Part shown: positions 17,105 through 25,813 of the stretch, piece by piece | Layout: every line of letters starts with the position of its first letter | Position numbering within the stretch: position 1 is the stretch's first letter | Source of the DNA: Spirochaetota bacterium | GTDB lineage: Bacteria; Spirochaetota; UBA4802; UBA5368 | Direction: 5' to 3' | DNA length: 64,000 nt | NCBI GenBank assembly: GCA_004297825.1 | Contig: SCSX01000047.1 | Span: 1-64,000, forward strand | Notes under the pieces: model-generated | Database searches by the model: none | Seen by the model: the letters and a program-made list of their open reading frames with translations, nothing else | What the model was told of the DNA's origin: nothing | Translations under genes and position numbers: made by a program

Positions 17105-18409
17105 ATGAGCGGCACTTTTTCCATAAAAACCCTTGGCTGCAAGCTCAACCAGTACGAATCCTCGAAGATCGCGCACGATCTGGCGCACGCGGGGTGGCGT
17201 TCCGTGCCCTTCGGGGAGCCCGCCGATCTCGTGATCGTGAACACCTGCACGGTGACGGACCGCAGCGATAAAAAATGCCGCAACTACATCCGCCAGGGGG
17301 CCGGATATTCACATTCGGGCCTCGCGCTCGTGACCGGCTGCCTCGCGCGCCGCGATCCCGGGGGGCTTCGCGCCATGCCCCAGGTGGGCGCGCTCGCCGC
17401 GGAGTCGCATCGCGCGGAACTATGGCGCGCGATCCGGGAGGTCACGGGGGAGGACGGCCCGGTACCGTACACGGCAGAGGAAATATCGGCCCCCGAAAAT
17501 CCGTGCGCCCCTCTCCCGTATCTTCACACGCGCGGGTTTCTGAAAATCCAGGACGGGTGCGACGGTCACTGCTCCTATTGCGTGGTTCCGAGCGTGCGCG
17601 GGGCGCCCCAAAGCAGGGATTTCGGCGAGATACTCGACCACGCACGGGCGCTCATCGACCACGGCTGCCCCGAGCTCGTGCTGACCGGCATTACCATAGG
17701 CAAATACGAGCACGGGGGACATGACCTTTCCGTCCTCGTCGAAGCGCTGTGCGGGCTTCCCGGCGCATTCAGAGTCCGCATCACCTCCATAGAGCCCCTT
17801 CACCTCAACGACAGGCTTATCGGGCTTTTGGGCGAGGGCAAGGTGTGCCCGCATATCCATCTCCCCCTGCAATCCGGATCCGACAGGATACTCGCGGCGA
17901 TGAACAGGCCTTACACCGCGCGCGAATATCTTGAAATCATCACTAATATAAGGAAGAAAACCCCCGAGATTGCGATCGGAACGGATATAATCGTGGGCTA
18001 TCCGGGTGAGGAAGACCCGGATTTCGACGAAAGCCTCGCGATGATCGACCGCGCAGGATTCGCCTATGTGCACCAGTTCAGCTTTTCGGCGAGGAGCGGC
18101 ACGCCCGCGTCGATTGCGTCCGGCCGGGTCCCCGCCGCAAAGGTCCGCGCGCGCTCTGGGGCGATGAAGCGCGCGGGCCGGGACGCGGGTGAGCGCTACC
18201 GGGCGCAGTTCATGGGCAGAATACTTTCCTGCGTCATCGAAAAAGGCCGCGGCAGTGAAGGGTATACCGCCGTGAGCGACAACTATATCAAGATCGGGCT
18301 GCCCGGCGGCGCCCCGGAAATCGCGCGTGCCGGAATTGCGGCGCGCGTGCTCGTCACCGGCCTCACACCGGCGGGCGCGACCGGCATTCTCGCACCCGCC
18401 CAAGACTGA
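17105..18409 (+). CDS. mtaB: tRNA t6A37 methylthiotransferase MtaB
   Basis: A 434-residue radical-SAM methylthiotransferase. The N-terminal UPF0004 domain supplies three cluster cysteines in TLGCKLNQYE, VNTCTVT and VTGCLARR. The radical-SAM CxxxCxxC is in IQDGCDGHCSYCVVPSVRG, and a TRAM domain closes the protein. The KLNQYE variant of the first motif is typical of MtaB rather than MiaB or RimO. The enzyme converts t6A37 to ms2t6A in tRNAs reading ANN codons. RimO, a paralogue, is encoded at 28639. Confidence 0.92.
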   Translation: MSGTFSIKTLGCKLNQYESSKIAHDLAHAGWRSVPFGEPADLVIVNTCTVTDRSDKKCRNYIRQGAGYSHSGLALVTGCLARRDPGGLRAMPQVGALAAESHRAELWRAIREVTGEDGPVPYTAEEISAPENPCAPLPYLHTRGFLKIQDGCDGHCSYCVVPSVRGAPQSRDFGEILDHARALIDHGCPELVLTGITIGKYEHGGHDLSVLVEALCGLPGAFRVRITSIEPLHLNDRLIGLLGEGKVCPHIHLPLQSGSDRILAAMNRPYTAREYLEIITNIRKKTPEIAIGTDIIVGYPGEEDPDFDESLAMIDRAGFAYVHQFSFSARSGTPASIASGRVPAAKVRARSGAMKRAGRDAGERYRAQFMGRILSCVIEKGRGSEGYTAVSDNYIKIGLPGGAPEIARAGIAARVLVTGLTPAGATGILAPAQD

Positions 18410-18420
18410 ATCCGCACCGT

Positions 18421-18480
18421 GAAGTGGTCATCGAGTGACCATAGCGGCCACTTCCCCTGAAAAAATCCTCATTTTTTTCG
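18421..18480 (+). terminator. Possible terminator after mtaB
   Basis: GAAGTGG (18421-18427) pairs with CCACTTC (18448-18454). Inside it, TGGTCA and TGACCA can form a competing short hairpin. A run of seven T lies some 20 bases further on, after a second A/T hairpin. The spacing is not canonical, so this is only a candidate. Confidence 0.35.
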
Positions 18481-18544
18481 TGTGACATAATTTTTTTACT
18501 TGAATAATTGGGATTATTAATCTCATACTCTGCCAATTTATTCG

Positions 18545-18622
18545 TGATGAGCATTAATTTTTGGCCACCATCGGCCGGCCGGGATGTCGCGGGCGGTCCT
18601 GGAGGGTGAATAAAGCTCATCA
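18545..18622. other. GC-rich block bounded by 8-bp inverted repeats
   Basis: TGATGAGC (18545-18552) and GCTCATCA (18615-18622) enclose a GC-rich 62-base segment in an otherwise AT-rich gap. It could be a folded RNA or a relic; I recognise no family. The rest of the 18410-18763 gap looks non-coding. Confidence 0.3.
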
Positions 18623-18760
18623 TAAATTGAGAGAAGTGTTACAAAATGTTTTATGTTTGTTTTTGGGAAATTTATTTCTCGGGAAACGGGGCAGGGGATA
18701 AAAAAATATTTGAAATATTTGTTTTTTCTCGGCCTAATTGATTAATGTTCTTGAAAATTT

Positions 18761-18769
18761 TGCTATAGT
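18761..18769 (+). promoter_or_regulatory. Extended -10 promoter for the speD operon
   Basis: TGCTATAGT gives an extended -10 (TGn followed by TATAGT at 18764-18769). No good -35 lies 17 bases upstream, which extended -10 promoters tolerate. Transcription would start near 18776, just before the folded leader. Confidence 0.45.
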
Positions 18770-18779
18770 TCAGTGTATG

Positions 18780-18983
18780 GTTTGGAGCAATCGCAAGGGG
18801 GGGTGATATTTCTTACAGGTCGCAATACCTGTGAATTGCCAAACAACGCGAAATGAAGGGCCGGCGGGCAGGCAGAATAGACGGTACCCGCTGTAACCCC
18901 GGATAACGGCTAGAGGGATCTAAAATCCCCAGGGCATATCTTCAAGCGTGAAACAGTCTTAAAGCATACACTCACGTAAGTGT
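18780..18983 (+). promoter_or_regulatory. Structured 5' leader of speD
   Basis: At least four stems can be read. A long-range stem pairs 18780-18785 and 18788-18791 with 18835-18844 and encloses a hairpin ACAGGT/ACCTGT (18815-18820 with 18827-18832). GCCG plus GCGGG (18860-18868) pairs with CCCGC (18887-18891) and CGGC (18907-18910). GGGAT (18915-18919) pairs with ATCCC (18925-18929). A short ACACT/AGTGT hairpin (18968-18983) precedes the start codon. It matches no riboswitch class I know. Position and density of pairing suggest cis-regulation of polyamine synthesis. Confidence 0.5.
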
Positions 18984-19013
18984 AGAAGATATTTAATGAA
19001 TAGAGGTTTTGCC

Positions 19014-19424
19014 ATGGAGGGTTTGGGGACGCACTTGATAGCGGAACTCTTCAACTGCAACGTGTTCCACATTAACGATGTAAAAAAGGTTGAGGAGGTA
19101 ATGATGGCCGCTGCCGAACTCTCTAGTGCCACGATAATAAAACCCTTCTTCCACAAGTTCTCGCCCTATGGAATAAGCGGCGTAATCGTAATCGCAGAGT
19201 CGCATTTCACCATTCACACGTGGCCGGAGTACGGCTATGCCGCGGTGGATGTGTTTACATGCGGCGACCTGGACTACACCGCCGCCGTGGATCACATTAA
19301 AAACGAGCTCGAAGCAGAGCGGTGCTCCATCTTCCAATTCCAGAGGGGAATACTCTCGGAAAATACCAAGCCAAAAGAGATACTTTCCTTCAGGGAGGTC
19401 GAAAATGCAGGCTACGTTGAATAG
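19014..19424 (+). CDS. speD: S-adenosylmethionine decarboxylase proenzyme
   Basis: A 136-residue class 1b AdoMetDC. The enzyme cleaves itself before a serine to form a pyruvoyl group and makes decarboxylated AdoMet, the aminopropyl donor for SpeE. With the start at 19014 (AGAGG seven bases upstream) the catalytic residues fall at Ser63, His68 and Cys83, the same numbers as in the Thermotoga enzyme. The motif is AESHFTIHTWPEYGYAAVDV. An in-frame ATG at 18996 would add six residues but has a poorer site. The stop overlaps the next gene by 20 bases. Confidence 0.95.
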   Translation: MEGLGTHLIAELFNCNVFHINDVKKVEEVMMAAAELSSATIIKPFFHKFSPYGISGVIVIAESHFTIHTWPEYGYAAVDVFTCGDLDYTAAVDHIKNELEAERCSIFQFQRGILSENTKPKEILSFREVENAGYVE

Positions 19425-19824
19425 CGAACGCATACTCAAGGCAATCCCCACGATTGACAACTTCAACGAGCTGGGCGCGTGGGGATTATACAGCAGCGTG
19501 GATATTCACAACTGCGATCCCATGATCATCAGGGATTCCGAGATGATCCGGCAGTATGTGATCCAGCTCTGCGACCTGATCGAGATGAAGCGCTTTGGGG
19601 AGACCCAGGTGGTCAATTTTGGAGAGGACGAGCGCGTGGCCGGGTATTCGATGACTCAGCTTATCGAAACTTCGCTCATATCCGGGCATTTCGCGAACCT
19701 GACGAACACCGCGTATATCGATGTGTTCAGCTGCAAGTATTACGATCCCGACGTCGTGGCCCATTTCACGCTGAGCTACTTCAAGGGCACCGATTATACG
19801 CTTAACATTACCTTGCGCAAGTAA
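19405..19824 (+). CDS. Divergent SpeD paralogue, possibly a pyruvoyl amino-acid decarboxylase
   Basis: A 139-residue protein with GGGAGG just before its ATG, overlapping the end of speD. Its second half resembles SpeD: NTAYIDVFSCKYYDPD aligns with YGYAAVDVFTCGDLDY. A gapless alignment keeps a Ser (90), His (95) and Cys (110) at exactly the SpeD spacings of 5 and 20 residues, although the surrounding TSLISGHF differs from ESHFTIHTWPE. The product may therefore still self-process but bind another substrate. SpeD relatives that decarboxylate ornithine or arginine are known. That role would fit here, because no other putrescine-forming enzyme is visible in the cluster. A non-catalytic partner subunit is the alternative. 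Confidence 0.75.
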   Translation: MQATLNSERILKAIPTIDNFNELGAWGLYSSVDIHNCDPMIIRDSEMIRQYVIQLCDLIEMKRFGETQVVNFGEDERVAGYSMTQLIETSLISGHFANLTNTAYIDVFSCKYYDPDVVAHFTLSYFKGTDYTLNITLRK

Positions 19825-19844
19825 CGATTATTTGAAATTCCTGA

Positions 19845-19883
19845 TATTAGTCGGGGGGATACTTCCCCGGCTAATATTTTTTA
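19845..19883 (+). terminator. Hairpin with T-run between the speD paralogue and speE
   Basis: A 12-bp stem (19845-19856 with 19865-19876, one G-T pair) with an 8-base loop is followed directly by TTTTTTAT. It has the form of an intrinsic terminator and ends 15 bases before the speE start. It would lower or gate speE expression relative to the decarboxylases. Confidence 0.65.
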
Positions 19884-19898
19884 TGGGGGGTGAAAACT

Positions 19899-20756
19899 AT
19901 GCCCATGGAATCGCATCTGTGGTTCGAAGAAATTCTTGAATTTGACGCCGGCCGCACCCTCAAAATCAAGATTAACAGCCTGCTCGAGAAGAAAGACTCG
20001 AAATTCCAGCGGATAGAAGTCTATGACACGAAGCCGTTCGGGCGCATGCTCGTCCTGGACGGCGTAATCATGTGCACGGAGTACGACGAGCATGCCTATC
20101 ACGAGATGATAGCGCACGTGCCGCTGTGCGCGCATAAGAATCCCGAAAACGTACTGGTGATCGGGGGCGGGGACGGGGGTACCATCCGTGAGACCCTCCG
20201 GCATCGCGGGGTGAAACGGGTAGACCTCTGCGAGATAGACGGCGAAGTGGTTGAAGTGTCCAGGAAATACCTCCCGAAGATGGCGTGCGGGTTCGATGAT
20301 CCCAGGGTCAAGGTCTACCATGAGGACGGTGCCCGATATATCGAGGCGCATCCCGACACGTATGACGTCATCATGGTCGATTCCTCCGATCCCATTGGTC
20401 CCGCCGAGGTGCTGTTTTCGGAGGAATTCTACGTGGCGATGAAGAAGTCGCTGCGTGCCGACGGCATCGCGGTGACCCAGTCCGAGTCATTCTACTATCA
20501 CGGCGATATCGTGAAGCGCCTTACGGGGTACGCGAAGAAGCACTACGCGGTTTCCGGCTATTATTTTACCGTGGTGCCCACGTATCCAAGCGGTATTATC
20601 GGATTCACCTTCTGCTCCAAGAAATATCATCCCCTGGCCGATTTCAACGAGGCGAGGGCCAGGTCTCTGGAGCCGGAACTTACCTATTACAATGCCGAAA
20701 TTCACCGGGGCTCGTTCGCGCTGCCCAATTTTATCAGGCAGCGGATCGACCGGTAA
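19899..20756 (+). CDS. speE: Polyamine aminopropyltransferase (spermidine synthase)
   Basis: A 285-residue enzyme transferring the aminopropyl group of decarboxylated AdoMet to putrescine. VLVIGGGDGGTIRETLRH is the AdoMet-fold glycine motif, and DVIMVDSSDPIGPAEVLF carries the catalytic Asp and the family signature. TQSESFYYH is also typical. The start at 19899 has GGGGGG eight bases upstream; an in-frame GTG three codons earlier is less likely. It completes the spermidine branch with the two upstream genes. Confidence 0.96.
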   Translation: MPMESHLWFEEILEFDAGRTLKIKINSLLEKKDSKFQRIEVYDTKPFGRMLVLDGVIMCTEYDEHAYHEMIAHVPLCAHKNPENVLVIGGGDGGTIRETLRHRGVKRVDLCEIDGEVVEVSRKYLPKMACGFDDPRVKVYHEDGARYIEAHPDTYDVIMVDSSDPIGPAEVLFSEEFYVAMKKSLRADGIAVTQSESFYYHGDIVKRLTGYAKKHYAVSGYYFTVVPTYPSGIIGFTFCSKKYHPLADFNEARARSLEPELTYYNAEIHRGSFALPNFIRQRIDR

Positions 20757-20764
20757 CGCGGGCG

Positions 20765-20788
20765 GCAACCCCATCGGGATGGGGTTGC
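20765..20788. terminator. Bidirectional hairpin between speE and the nitrilase gene
   Basis: A perfect 10-bp stem (20765-20774 with 20779-20788) with loop CGGG fills most of the 36-base gap between two convergent stop codons. There is no T-run, so termination efficiency is uncertain. Confidence 0.55.
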
Positions 20789-20792
20789 GGGA

Positions 20793-21512
20793 TCACGGGA
20801 CCTCCACCTCGCAGGTGATGAGCATACGCTTTTCCTCCTGGTCGGGGCGCACGCGGTAGATGACGCCCTGCTCCCCGGCGACAAGGCTGCGCGCCTGCAA
20901 AAAGGTGCGGTATTCGGACTTCACCCCGCACACCTTCACGATAACGGCCCCCGAGAGCCGGGCGCCTCGAACGAAGATGGCATTATCGCGCGCGAACTTG
21001 TCGTCCATGGTCTCCTCGCGGTGCGGTGAGAAGGTGGGAATAAAGACGAGGCCTGCCCCGCGGCGCTTCATCTCGAGGAAGCTTTCATCCCTGAATACAT
21101 CTGCGCAGATGAGAACCCCGAACGTGATACCGTACGCCTGGAAGGTGCCGAACTCCGTCCCCGGGGTGATTTTCCCCTCTTCCGCGAAAAACAGGTTCTG
21201 CTTGCGGTAGAAACCTATCTGCCTGCCGCGGTCGTACACGAAACTCGTATTGTAAAGAAGTTCCCCGGACTGCTCCGGCATCGATCCGCCGATAACAATC
21301 GTATTCAGGCACCGGGAAAGCCCGGCAAGCCGCGTGTGCTGGCGGTGAAAATTGTGCGGGGTTTGGGCATGGTTTCCCAGGCGCCGATTCACGAAGAAAT
21401 ACTCCGGGAAGCACACGAAGTGGGGACGGTATTCGCGCATGAATGCCGCATCGATGTGCGTTACCGTTTCGCCGAGCGGCATCTGGCACAAAACGATCCT
21501 TACGGCTTTCAT
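20793..21512 (-). CDS. Carbon-nitrogen hydrolase (nitrilase superfamily)
   Basis: A 239-residue protein from the ATG at 21512; upstream codons have a different composition and no family similarity. The Glu-Lys-Cys triad is recognisable: FPEYFF (Glu), GFYRKQN (Lys) and LICADVFRDE (Cys). Enzymes of this superfamily hydrolyse amides, nitriles or carbamoyl groups. N-carbamoylputrescine amidohydrolase belongs to it, and the gene is convergent with the spermidine cluster. However, the residues around the active site do not let me assign that substrate. Confidence 0.8.
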   Translation of the reverse strand: MKAVRIVLCQMPLGETVTHIDAAFMREYRPHFVCFPEYFFVNRRLGNHAQTPHNFHRQHTRLAGLSRCLNTIVIGGSMPEQSGELLYNTSFVYDRGRQIGFYRKQNLFFAEEGKITPGTEFGTFQAYGITFGVLICADVFRDESFLEMKRRGAGLVFIPTFSPHREETMDDKFARDNAIFVRGARLSGAVIVKVCGVKSEYRTFLQARSLVAGEQGVIYRVRPDQEEKRMLITCEVEVP

Positions 21513-21716
21513 GGGGGAAGTGTGTCCTTTCCCGGCCTCCCCGCAAGCATTATTTGGGGAGCCGGCAGGGAATGATCGCCCGTACGGGGGGCATGTCCCG
21601 GTGAAATTTACTTGCCCTGCGCGGACAAGTAGGCTATACCGTGGCAATCGGACAACCGCCGGCGATTATCCACGCGCGCCCGGAAGACATATATTGCAAT
21701 TTATAGAAGAGGTACT

Positions 21717-24275
21717 ATGGCACGTATCCGCAAATTCAGGGTGATTCCCTATCTGCCCGAAAAACTGAAACCCCTGGCCAAGATCACGCACAATCTCTGG
21801 TGGGCATGGAATTTCGAAGCGATCGAGCTGTTCCGGAGGCTCGACGTCGAGGCCTGGCGCGAATCGGACCATAATCCCATCGCCCTCATGGGTATGCTTT
21901 CGCAGGACGAGTTGGACGCCGCCGCGGAGTCAGAGAGCTTCATCGCGCACATGCAGCGCGTCGAGGAGGAGCTCGACTGGCACATGACGAAAAAGTCCTG
22001 GTTCGAGGAAAACTACCCCGACATGAAGGACGTGCGCATCGCCTATTTTTCCGCCGAATTCGGCATCCACGAGTGCCTGCAGATCTATTCCGGCGGACTG
22101 GGGATCCTTGCGGGCGATCACCTGAAATCGGCGAGCGAGCTCGGGATCCCGCTCACCGGCGTGGGGCTGCTTTACCGGCTGGGCTATTTCCACCAGTACC
22201 TGACGATCGACGGCTGGCAGCAGGAGAGCTTTCCGGTAACCGATTTCCACAACATCCCCGTGTCGCCCGTACGCGGCGACGGGGGCGAGCCGCTGGTCGT
22301 ATCGGTAGAAATGTCGGGGAGGAAGGTTCACGCCCAGGTGTGGGAAGCGGTGGTGGGGAGGATCAATCTGTACCTCCTGGACACCAATATCGACCTGAAC
22401 AGCCCCGAGGACAAGGCGATCACCGACCAGCTCTACGGCGGGGATTCCGAGATGCGCATCAAGCAGGAGATGATCCTTGGAATCGGCGGGGTCAGGGCGC
22501 TCAGGGCCCTGGGTAAAAAGGTGACCGTGTATCATATGAACGAGGGCCATTCGGCATTTCTTGCGGTAGAGCGCATCGCGAACGCGATGACGGATCACGG
22601 GCTGACCTTCAGCGAGGCCCTCGAGTTCGTGGTCCCCGGCAACGTGTTCACCACTCACACGCCGGTTCCCGCGGGCAACGACCGATTCGACCCCCCGCTC
22701 ATCAACCAGTACCTGTCGAGCCATTATAAAAAGCTGGGGCTCACCGGCGAGGAGTTCCTGGCCCTGGGCCGCGAGAATCCCTCCGACCCGGATGAAAGCT
22801 TCTGCATGACGGTGCTCGCGATACGGACCGCGGCGGGGTGCAACGGGGTGTCCAAGCTGCACGGATCGGTCTCGCGGAACATGTGGAAGAATATCTGGCC
22901 CTCGCTCCCCGTGCACGAGGTGGGGATAGGGCACATCACGAACGGGGTGCAGATACTCTCCTGGACGTCGGACGAGTTCATGCGGCTTTTCAACCGGTAC
23001 CTGGGACCGCGCTGGATCGACAACCCCGTGGACAAGCAGATGTGGAACAATATCGACTCCATACCCGACTCGGAGCTTTGGCGCTGCAGGGACCGGCTGC
23101 GGGAGCGCCTGGTCGCCTTCGCGCGCAAGAAGCTCTACGACCAGCTCATCGCCCGGGGCGTGCCCAGGAGCGAGGCCGAAAAGGCGAATGCCGCCCTCGA
23201 TTCCGAGGCGCTCACCATTGGGTTCGCCCGGCGCTTCGCCACGTACAAGCGCGCGACGCTCATTCTCCGGAACATGGAGAGGCTCGAGCGGCTGCTCCTC
23301 AATAAGGAGCGCCCCATCCAGATCGTGTTCGCGGGCAAGGCGCATCCCCGCGATACCGAGGGCAAAAACCTCATCAAGCACATCATCAACCTCGTACGTG
23401 ACGACCGGTTCCGCAACAAGATCGTCTTCGTGGAAGACTACGAGATGAATATCGCACGCTACCTGGTCCAGGGGGCCGACGTCTGGCTCAACACACCCAT
23501 AAGGCCCAAGGAAGCGTCGGGAACGAGCGGCATGAAGGTGCTTCCCAACGGCGGCCTCAACATAAGCACCCTGGACGGCTGGTGGATGGAGGCCTATAAC
23601 GGCGAGAACGGGTGGGCGATTGGCAAGGGCGAGGAATACGAGGACCTCGAGTACCAGGACGAGATCGAGAGCCTCTCCCTTTATAATATTCTCGAGAAGG
23701 AAGTGGTGCCCGCGTTCTACGATCGCGGCGCCGACGGGCTTCCACGGCAATGGATCGCCAAGATGAAGGAATCCATGAAAACCAACTGCCCGCGGTTCAA
23801 TACGAACCGCATGGTCCACGAATACTCGGAAAAGTTTTACATCCCCGCGCACATGAATTCGACGGGCTTCACCTCGCATCATTTCGCCCGCTCAAAGGAA
23901 TTCGCGGAATGGAAACGGTGCATCAACTCACAATGGGGAAAGGTCTCCATCAAGGACCTTCTTTTCGGCGAAGAGCGGGAGGTCACCGTGGGTTCGAAGG
24001 TAAAGGTCCGCGTCGAGGTGGGCCTGGGAGATCTCACCCAGGAAGACGTGCAGGTGGAGCTCTACTTTGGCGGCCTGAATCCCGTGGGCGAGATCATCGA
24101 GGGTGCCGCCCTTCCCATGCAGGTCGCGGAGACCAGGGAGAACGGCCTCTACGTATACGAAGGCCAGATGCTCTGCCTGAAATCGGGCCAGTTCGGCTTT
24201 ACGGTGCGGGTAATCCCCGTCCACAAGCACCAGGTGAGGAAATTCGAGCCCGACCTGAGTATTATGTGGGCATAA
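21717..24275 (+). CDS. glgP: Alpha-glucan (glycogen/maltodextrin) phosphorylase
   Basis: An 852-residue GT35 enzyme releasing glucose-1-phosphate from alpha-1,4-glucans. The N-terminus (LAKITHNLWWAWN) is the DUF3417 region found in the Thermus/Thermotoga-type branch. The C-terminal half contains RPKEASGTSGMKVLPNGG, the PLP-binding signature, and a glycogen-phosphorylase type TLDGWWMEAYN. AAGAGG precedes the ATG. It may work with the GH13 enzyme at 3815 in intracellular glucan turnover. A chemoreceptor gene follows 25 bases downstream. Confidence 0.95.
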   Translation: MARIRKFRVIPYLPEKLKPLAKITHNLWWAWNFEAIELFRRLDVEAWRESDHNPIALMGMLSQDELDAAAESESFIAHMQRVEEELDWHMTKKSWFEENYPDMKDVRIAYFSAEFGIHECLQIYSGGLGILAGDHLKSASELGIPLTGVGLLYRLGYFHQYLTIDGWQQESFPVTDFHNIPVSPVRGDGGEPLVVSVEMSGRKVHAQVWEAVVGRINLYLLDTNIDLNSPEDKAITDQLYGGDSEMRIKQEMILGIGGVRALRALGKKVTVYHMNEGHSAFLAVERIANAMTDHGLTFSEALEFVVPGNVFTTHTPVPAGNDRFDPPLINQYLSSHYKKLGLTGEEFLALGRENPSDPDESFCMTVLAIRTAAGCNGVSKLHGSVSRNMWKNIWPSLPVHEVGIGHITNGVQILSWTSDEFMRLFNRYLGPRWIDNPVDKQMWNNIDSIPDSELWRCRDRLRERLVAFARKKLYDQLIARGVPRSEAEKANAALDSEALTIGFARRFATYKRATLILRNMERLERLLLNKERPIQIVFAGKAHPRDTEGKNLIKHIINLVRDDRFRNKIVFVEDYEMNIARYLVQGADVWLNTPIRPKEASGTSGMKVLPNGGLNISTLDGWWMEAYNGENGWAIGKGEEYEDLEYQDEIESLSLYNILEKEVVPAFYDRGADGLPRQWIAKMKESMKTNCPRFNTNRMVHEYSEKFYIPAHMNSTGFTSHHFARSKEFAEWKRCINSQWGKVSIKDLLFGEEREVTVGSKVKVRVEVGLGDLTQEDVQVELYFGGLNPVGEIIEGAALPMQVAETRENGLYVYEGQMLCLKSGQFGFTVRVIPVHKHQVRKFEPDLSIMWA

Positions 24276-24300
24276 AAATAAAAAAGGCGCGTCGCCCGAT

Positions 24301-25722
24301 ATGAAATTATCACCCTCACCGGTTTCCGGGAGAGCGTTGCCGACGCTCCTGGCGGGTATCCTTTTCGCGTCCGTGATCGTATCCGGCGGCGCCGGGTTCC
24401 TCTGGATGAGCCGGCTGGTCGATGAAACAGGCCGCCAGGCGGAGGTGATCCGGCTGAGCGTCGAGGCGCTGGACGGAAGCGTCGACGCGCAGGGGCGGGG
24501 GAGAATGAACGACGCCCTGGCAGCGCAGGCGGCGGCGTGTGCGCAGGGACGCGCGAAGATCATCGCGAGCTTTGCGCTCATGGCGGGGGGGCTCGTCGCG
24601 CTCATCGCCCTGGCCGCGTTCCTGGGACGGCGGCACGCGCGCACGATCATCCGGCCGCTCGTGGAAATCGACAAGCTCATAGACGCGTATTTTCCCTCCG
24701 GGAAATCGGGGGAGGAGGAAAAGGGCGATTTCAGCCCCATGCGTATCGCCGCGAAGCTCGACGAGTTCATAACCTTCACCCTGACCGCGATCAAGGAGCT
24801 CAAGGACACCACCGGCAAACTGCTCGAATCGGTGGACACGATGTCGCAGGTGCTCGACTCCCTCTCCAAGCAGGCCTCGAAGCAGTCCGAGGCGGCAGAC
24901 GGCGACCTCGCCACCATCCAGCGCATCAGCGCGATGATCGTGGAGATATCCGAAGGCGCCGACGAGCAGCAGATCAACCTGGGGATCCTTATAGTGCGCA
25001 TACTGGATTTCACGAAGATCATACAATCGATAAATACGGATCTGAAGCAACAGATCGTGCTCATCAACCGGATTTCGGAGGTTTCCGGAGCCGGGAAATC
25101 GTACCTCGACCAGCTTTCGGGAAACATGGAGAAGATCAACACGAGCTCACGCCAGATGACCGAGATACTCGAGCTGATCAACGACATATCGGACCGGATC
25201 AACCTGCTCTCACTAAATGCCGCGATCGAGTCCGCCCGGGCCGGGGAGCACGGGCGCGGGTTCGCCGTCGTCGCCGACGAGATATCGAAGCTCGCGGACC
25301 AGACCGCGCGCAGCATCAAGGATATCGACTCCCTGATAAAACGGAACAGCGTGGAGATCGCCGACAGCATGGACAACGCGGCGAACACGGTGAAGACCAT
25401 CGCGACGATGGTCGAAGGCGTGGGGACGATACGCGAAATGATGGACAAGTCCTACACACGTATCGAAGCCCAGATACAGAATAACTACATGGTGACCCAG
25501 GAGTCCAAGGAGATCGGGGAGCGCGGGCGTGAGGTCAACTTCGCGATCGCGCGTCACAAGGAGGAGCTCGACCTGCTGGTAAGTTCGATTTCGAATATCA
25601 AGGAATCGTCCCAATATTTTTCCTACCTCACCGGCCGCATCGTCAACAATTCACAGGACCTCATCTCATCGGCGAGCACCCTGAAGGGGACCATCGATTC
25701 CTTCCTCAAGATCAAGTCGTAA
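24301..25722 (+). CDS. Methyl-accepting chemotaxis protein with minimal sensor region
   Basis: A 473-residue receptor with two membrane helices (about 14-36 and 82-106) enclosing only some 45 periplasmic residues. The input may therefore be membrane-level or cytoplasmic rather than a bound ligand. The signalling domain has the tip INLLSLNAAIESARAGEHGRGFAVVADEI. It follows the glucan phosphorylase gene closely and probably shares its transcript. The first receptor at 15135 has a full periplasmic domain. Confidence 0.9.
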   Translation: MKLSPSPVSGRALPTLLAGILFASVIVSGGAGFLWMSRLVDETGRQAEVIRLSVEALDGSVDAQGRGRMNDALAAQAAACAQGRAKIIASFALMAGGLVALIALAAFLGRRHARTIIRPLVEIDKLIDAYFPSGKSGEEEKGDFSPMRIAAKLDEFITFTLTAIKELKDTTGKLLESVDTMSQVLDSLSKQASKQSEAADGDLATIQRISAMIVEISEGADEQQINLGILIVRILDFTKIIQSINTDLKQQIVLINRISEVSGAGKSYLDQLSGNMEKINTSSRQMTEILELINDISDRINLLSLNAAIESARAGEHGRGFAVVADEISKLADQTARSIKDIDSLIKRNSVEIADSMDNAANTVKTIATMVEGVGTIREMMDKSYTRIEAQIQNNYMVTQESKEIGERGREVNFAIARHKEELDLLVSSISNIKESSQYFSYLTGRIVNNSQDLISSASTLKGTIDSFLKIKS

Positions 25723-25813
25723 GTCGGCTATACATATATTTCTGGACAGTTTATTTGAACTTGTTTAATTTCATTGAAAAAAGTGATAAAAACGCCTCAT
25801 TTTGACGTTGCTT

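Noticed and set aside
18780-18983. A cobalamin, SAM or cyclic-di-GMP riboswitch before speD
   Set aside because: A CCCGCTGTAA segment recalls cobalamin riboswitches, but the B12-box and the other conserved cores of these classes are absent.
19405-19824. Reading the SpeD paralogue as a dead enzyme because HF in SGHF aligned with HF in ESHF puts Gly at the catalytic Ser
   Set aside because: That alignment needs gaps. The gapless one anchored on VF(T/S)C preserves Ser, His and Cys at exact spacings, so loss of self-cleavage cannot be assumed.
20793-21512. Calling the nitrilase-type gene N-carbamoylputrescine amidohydrolase because it borders the spermidine genes
   Set aside because: It is convergent rather than co-transcribed, and the residues around the catalytic Cys do not clearly match that subfamily.
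21930-23882. Long antisense open frames (for example opposite glgP, topA at 35224-36789, and the amidohydrolase at 2487-3758)
   Set aside because: They are mirror frames of high-GC genes with strong third-position bias, show no domain signature and lack ribosome binding sites.
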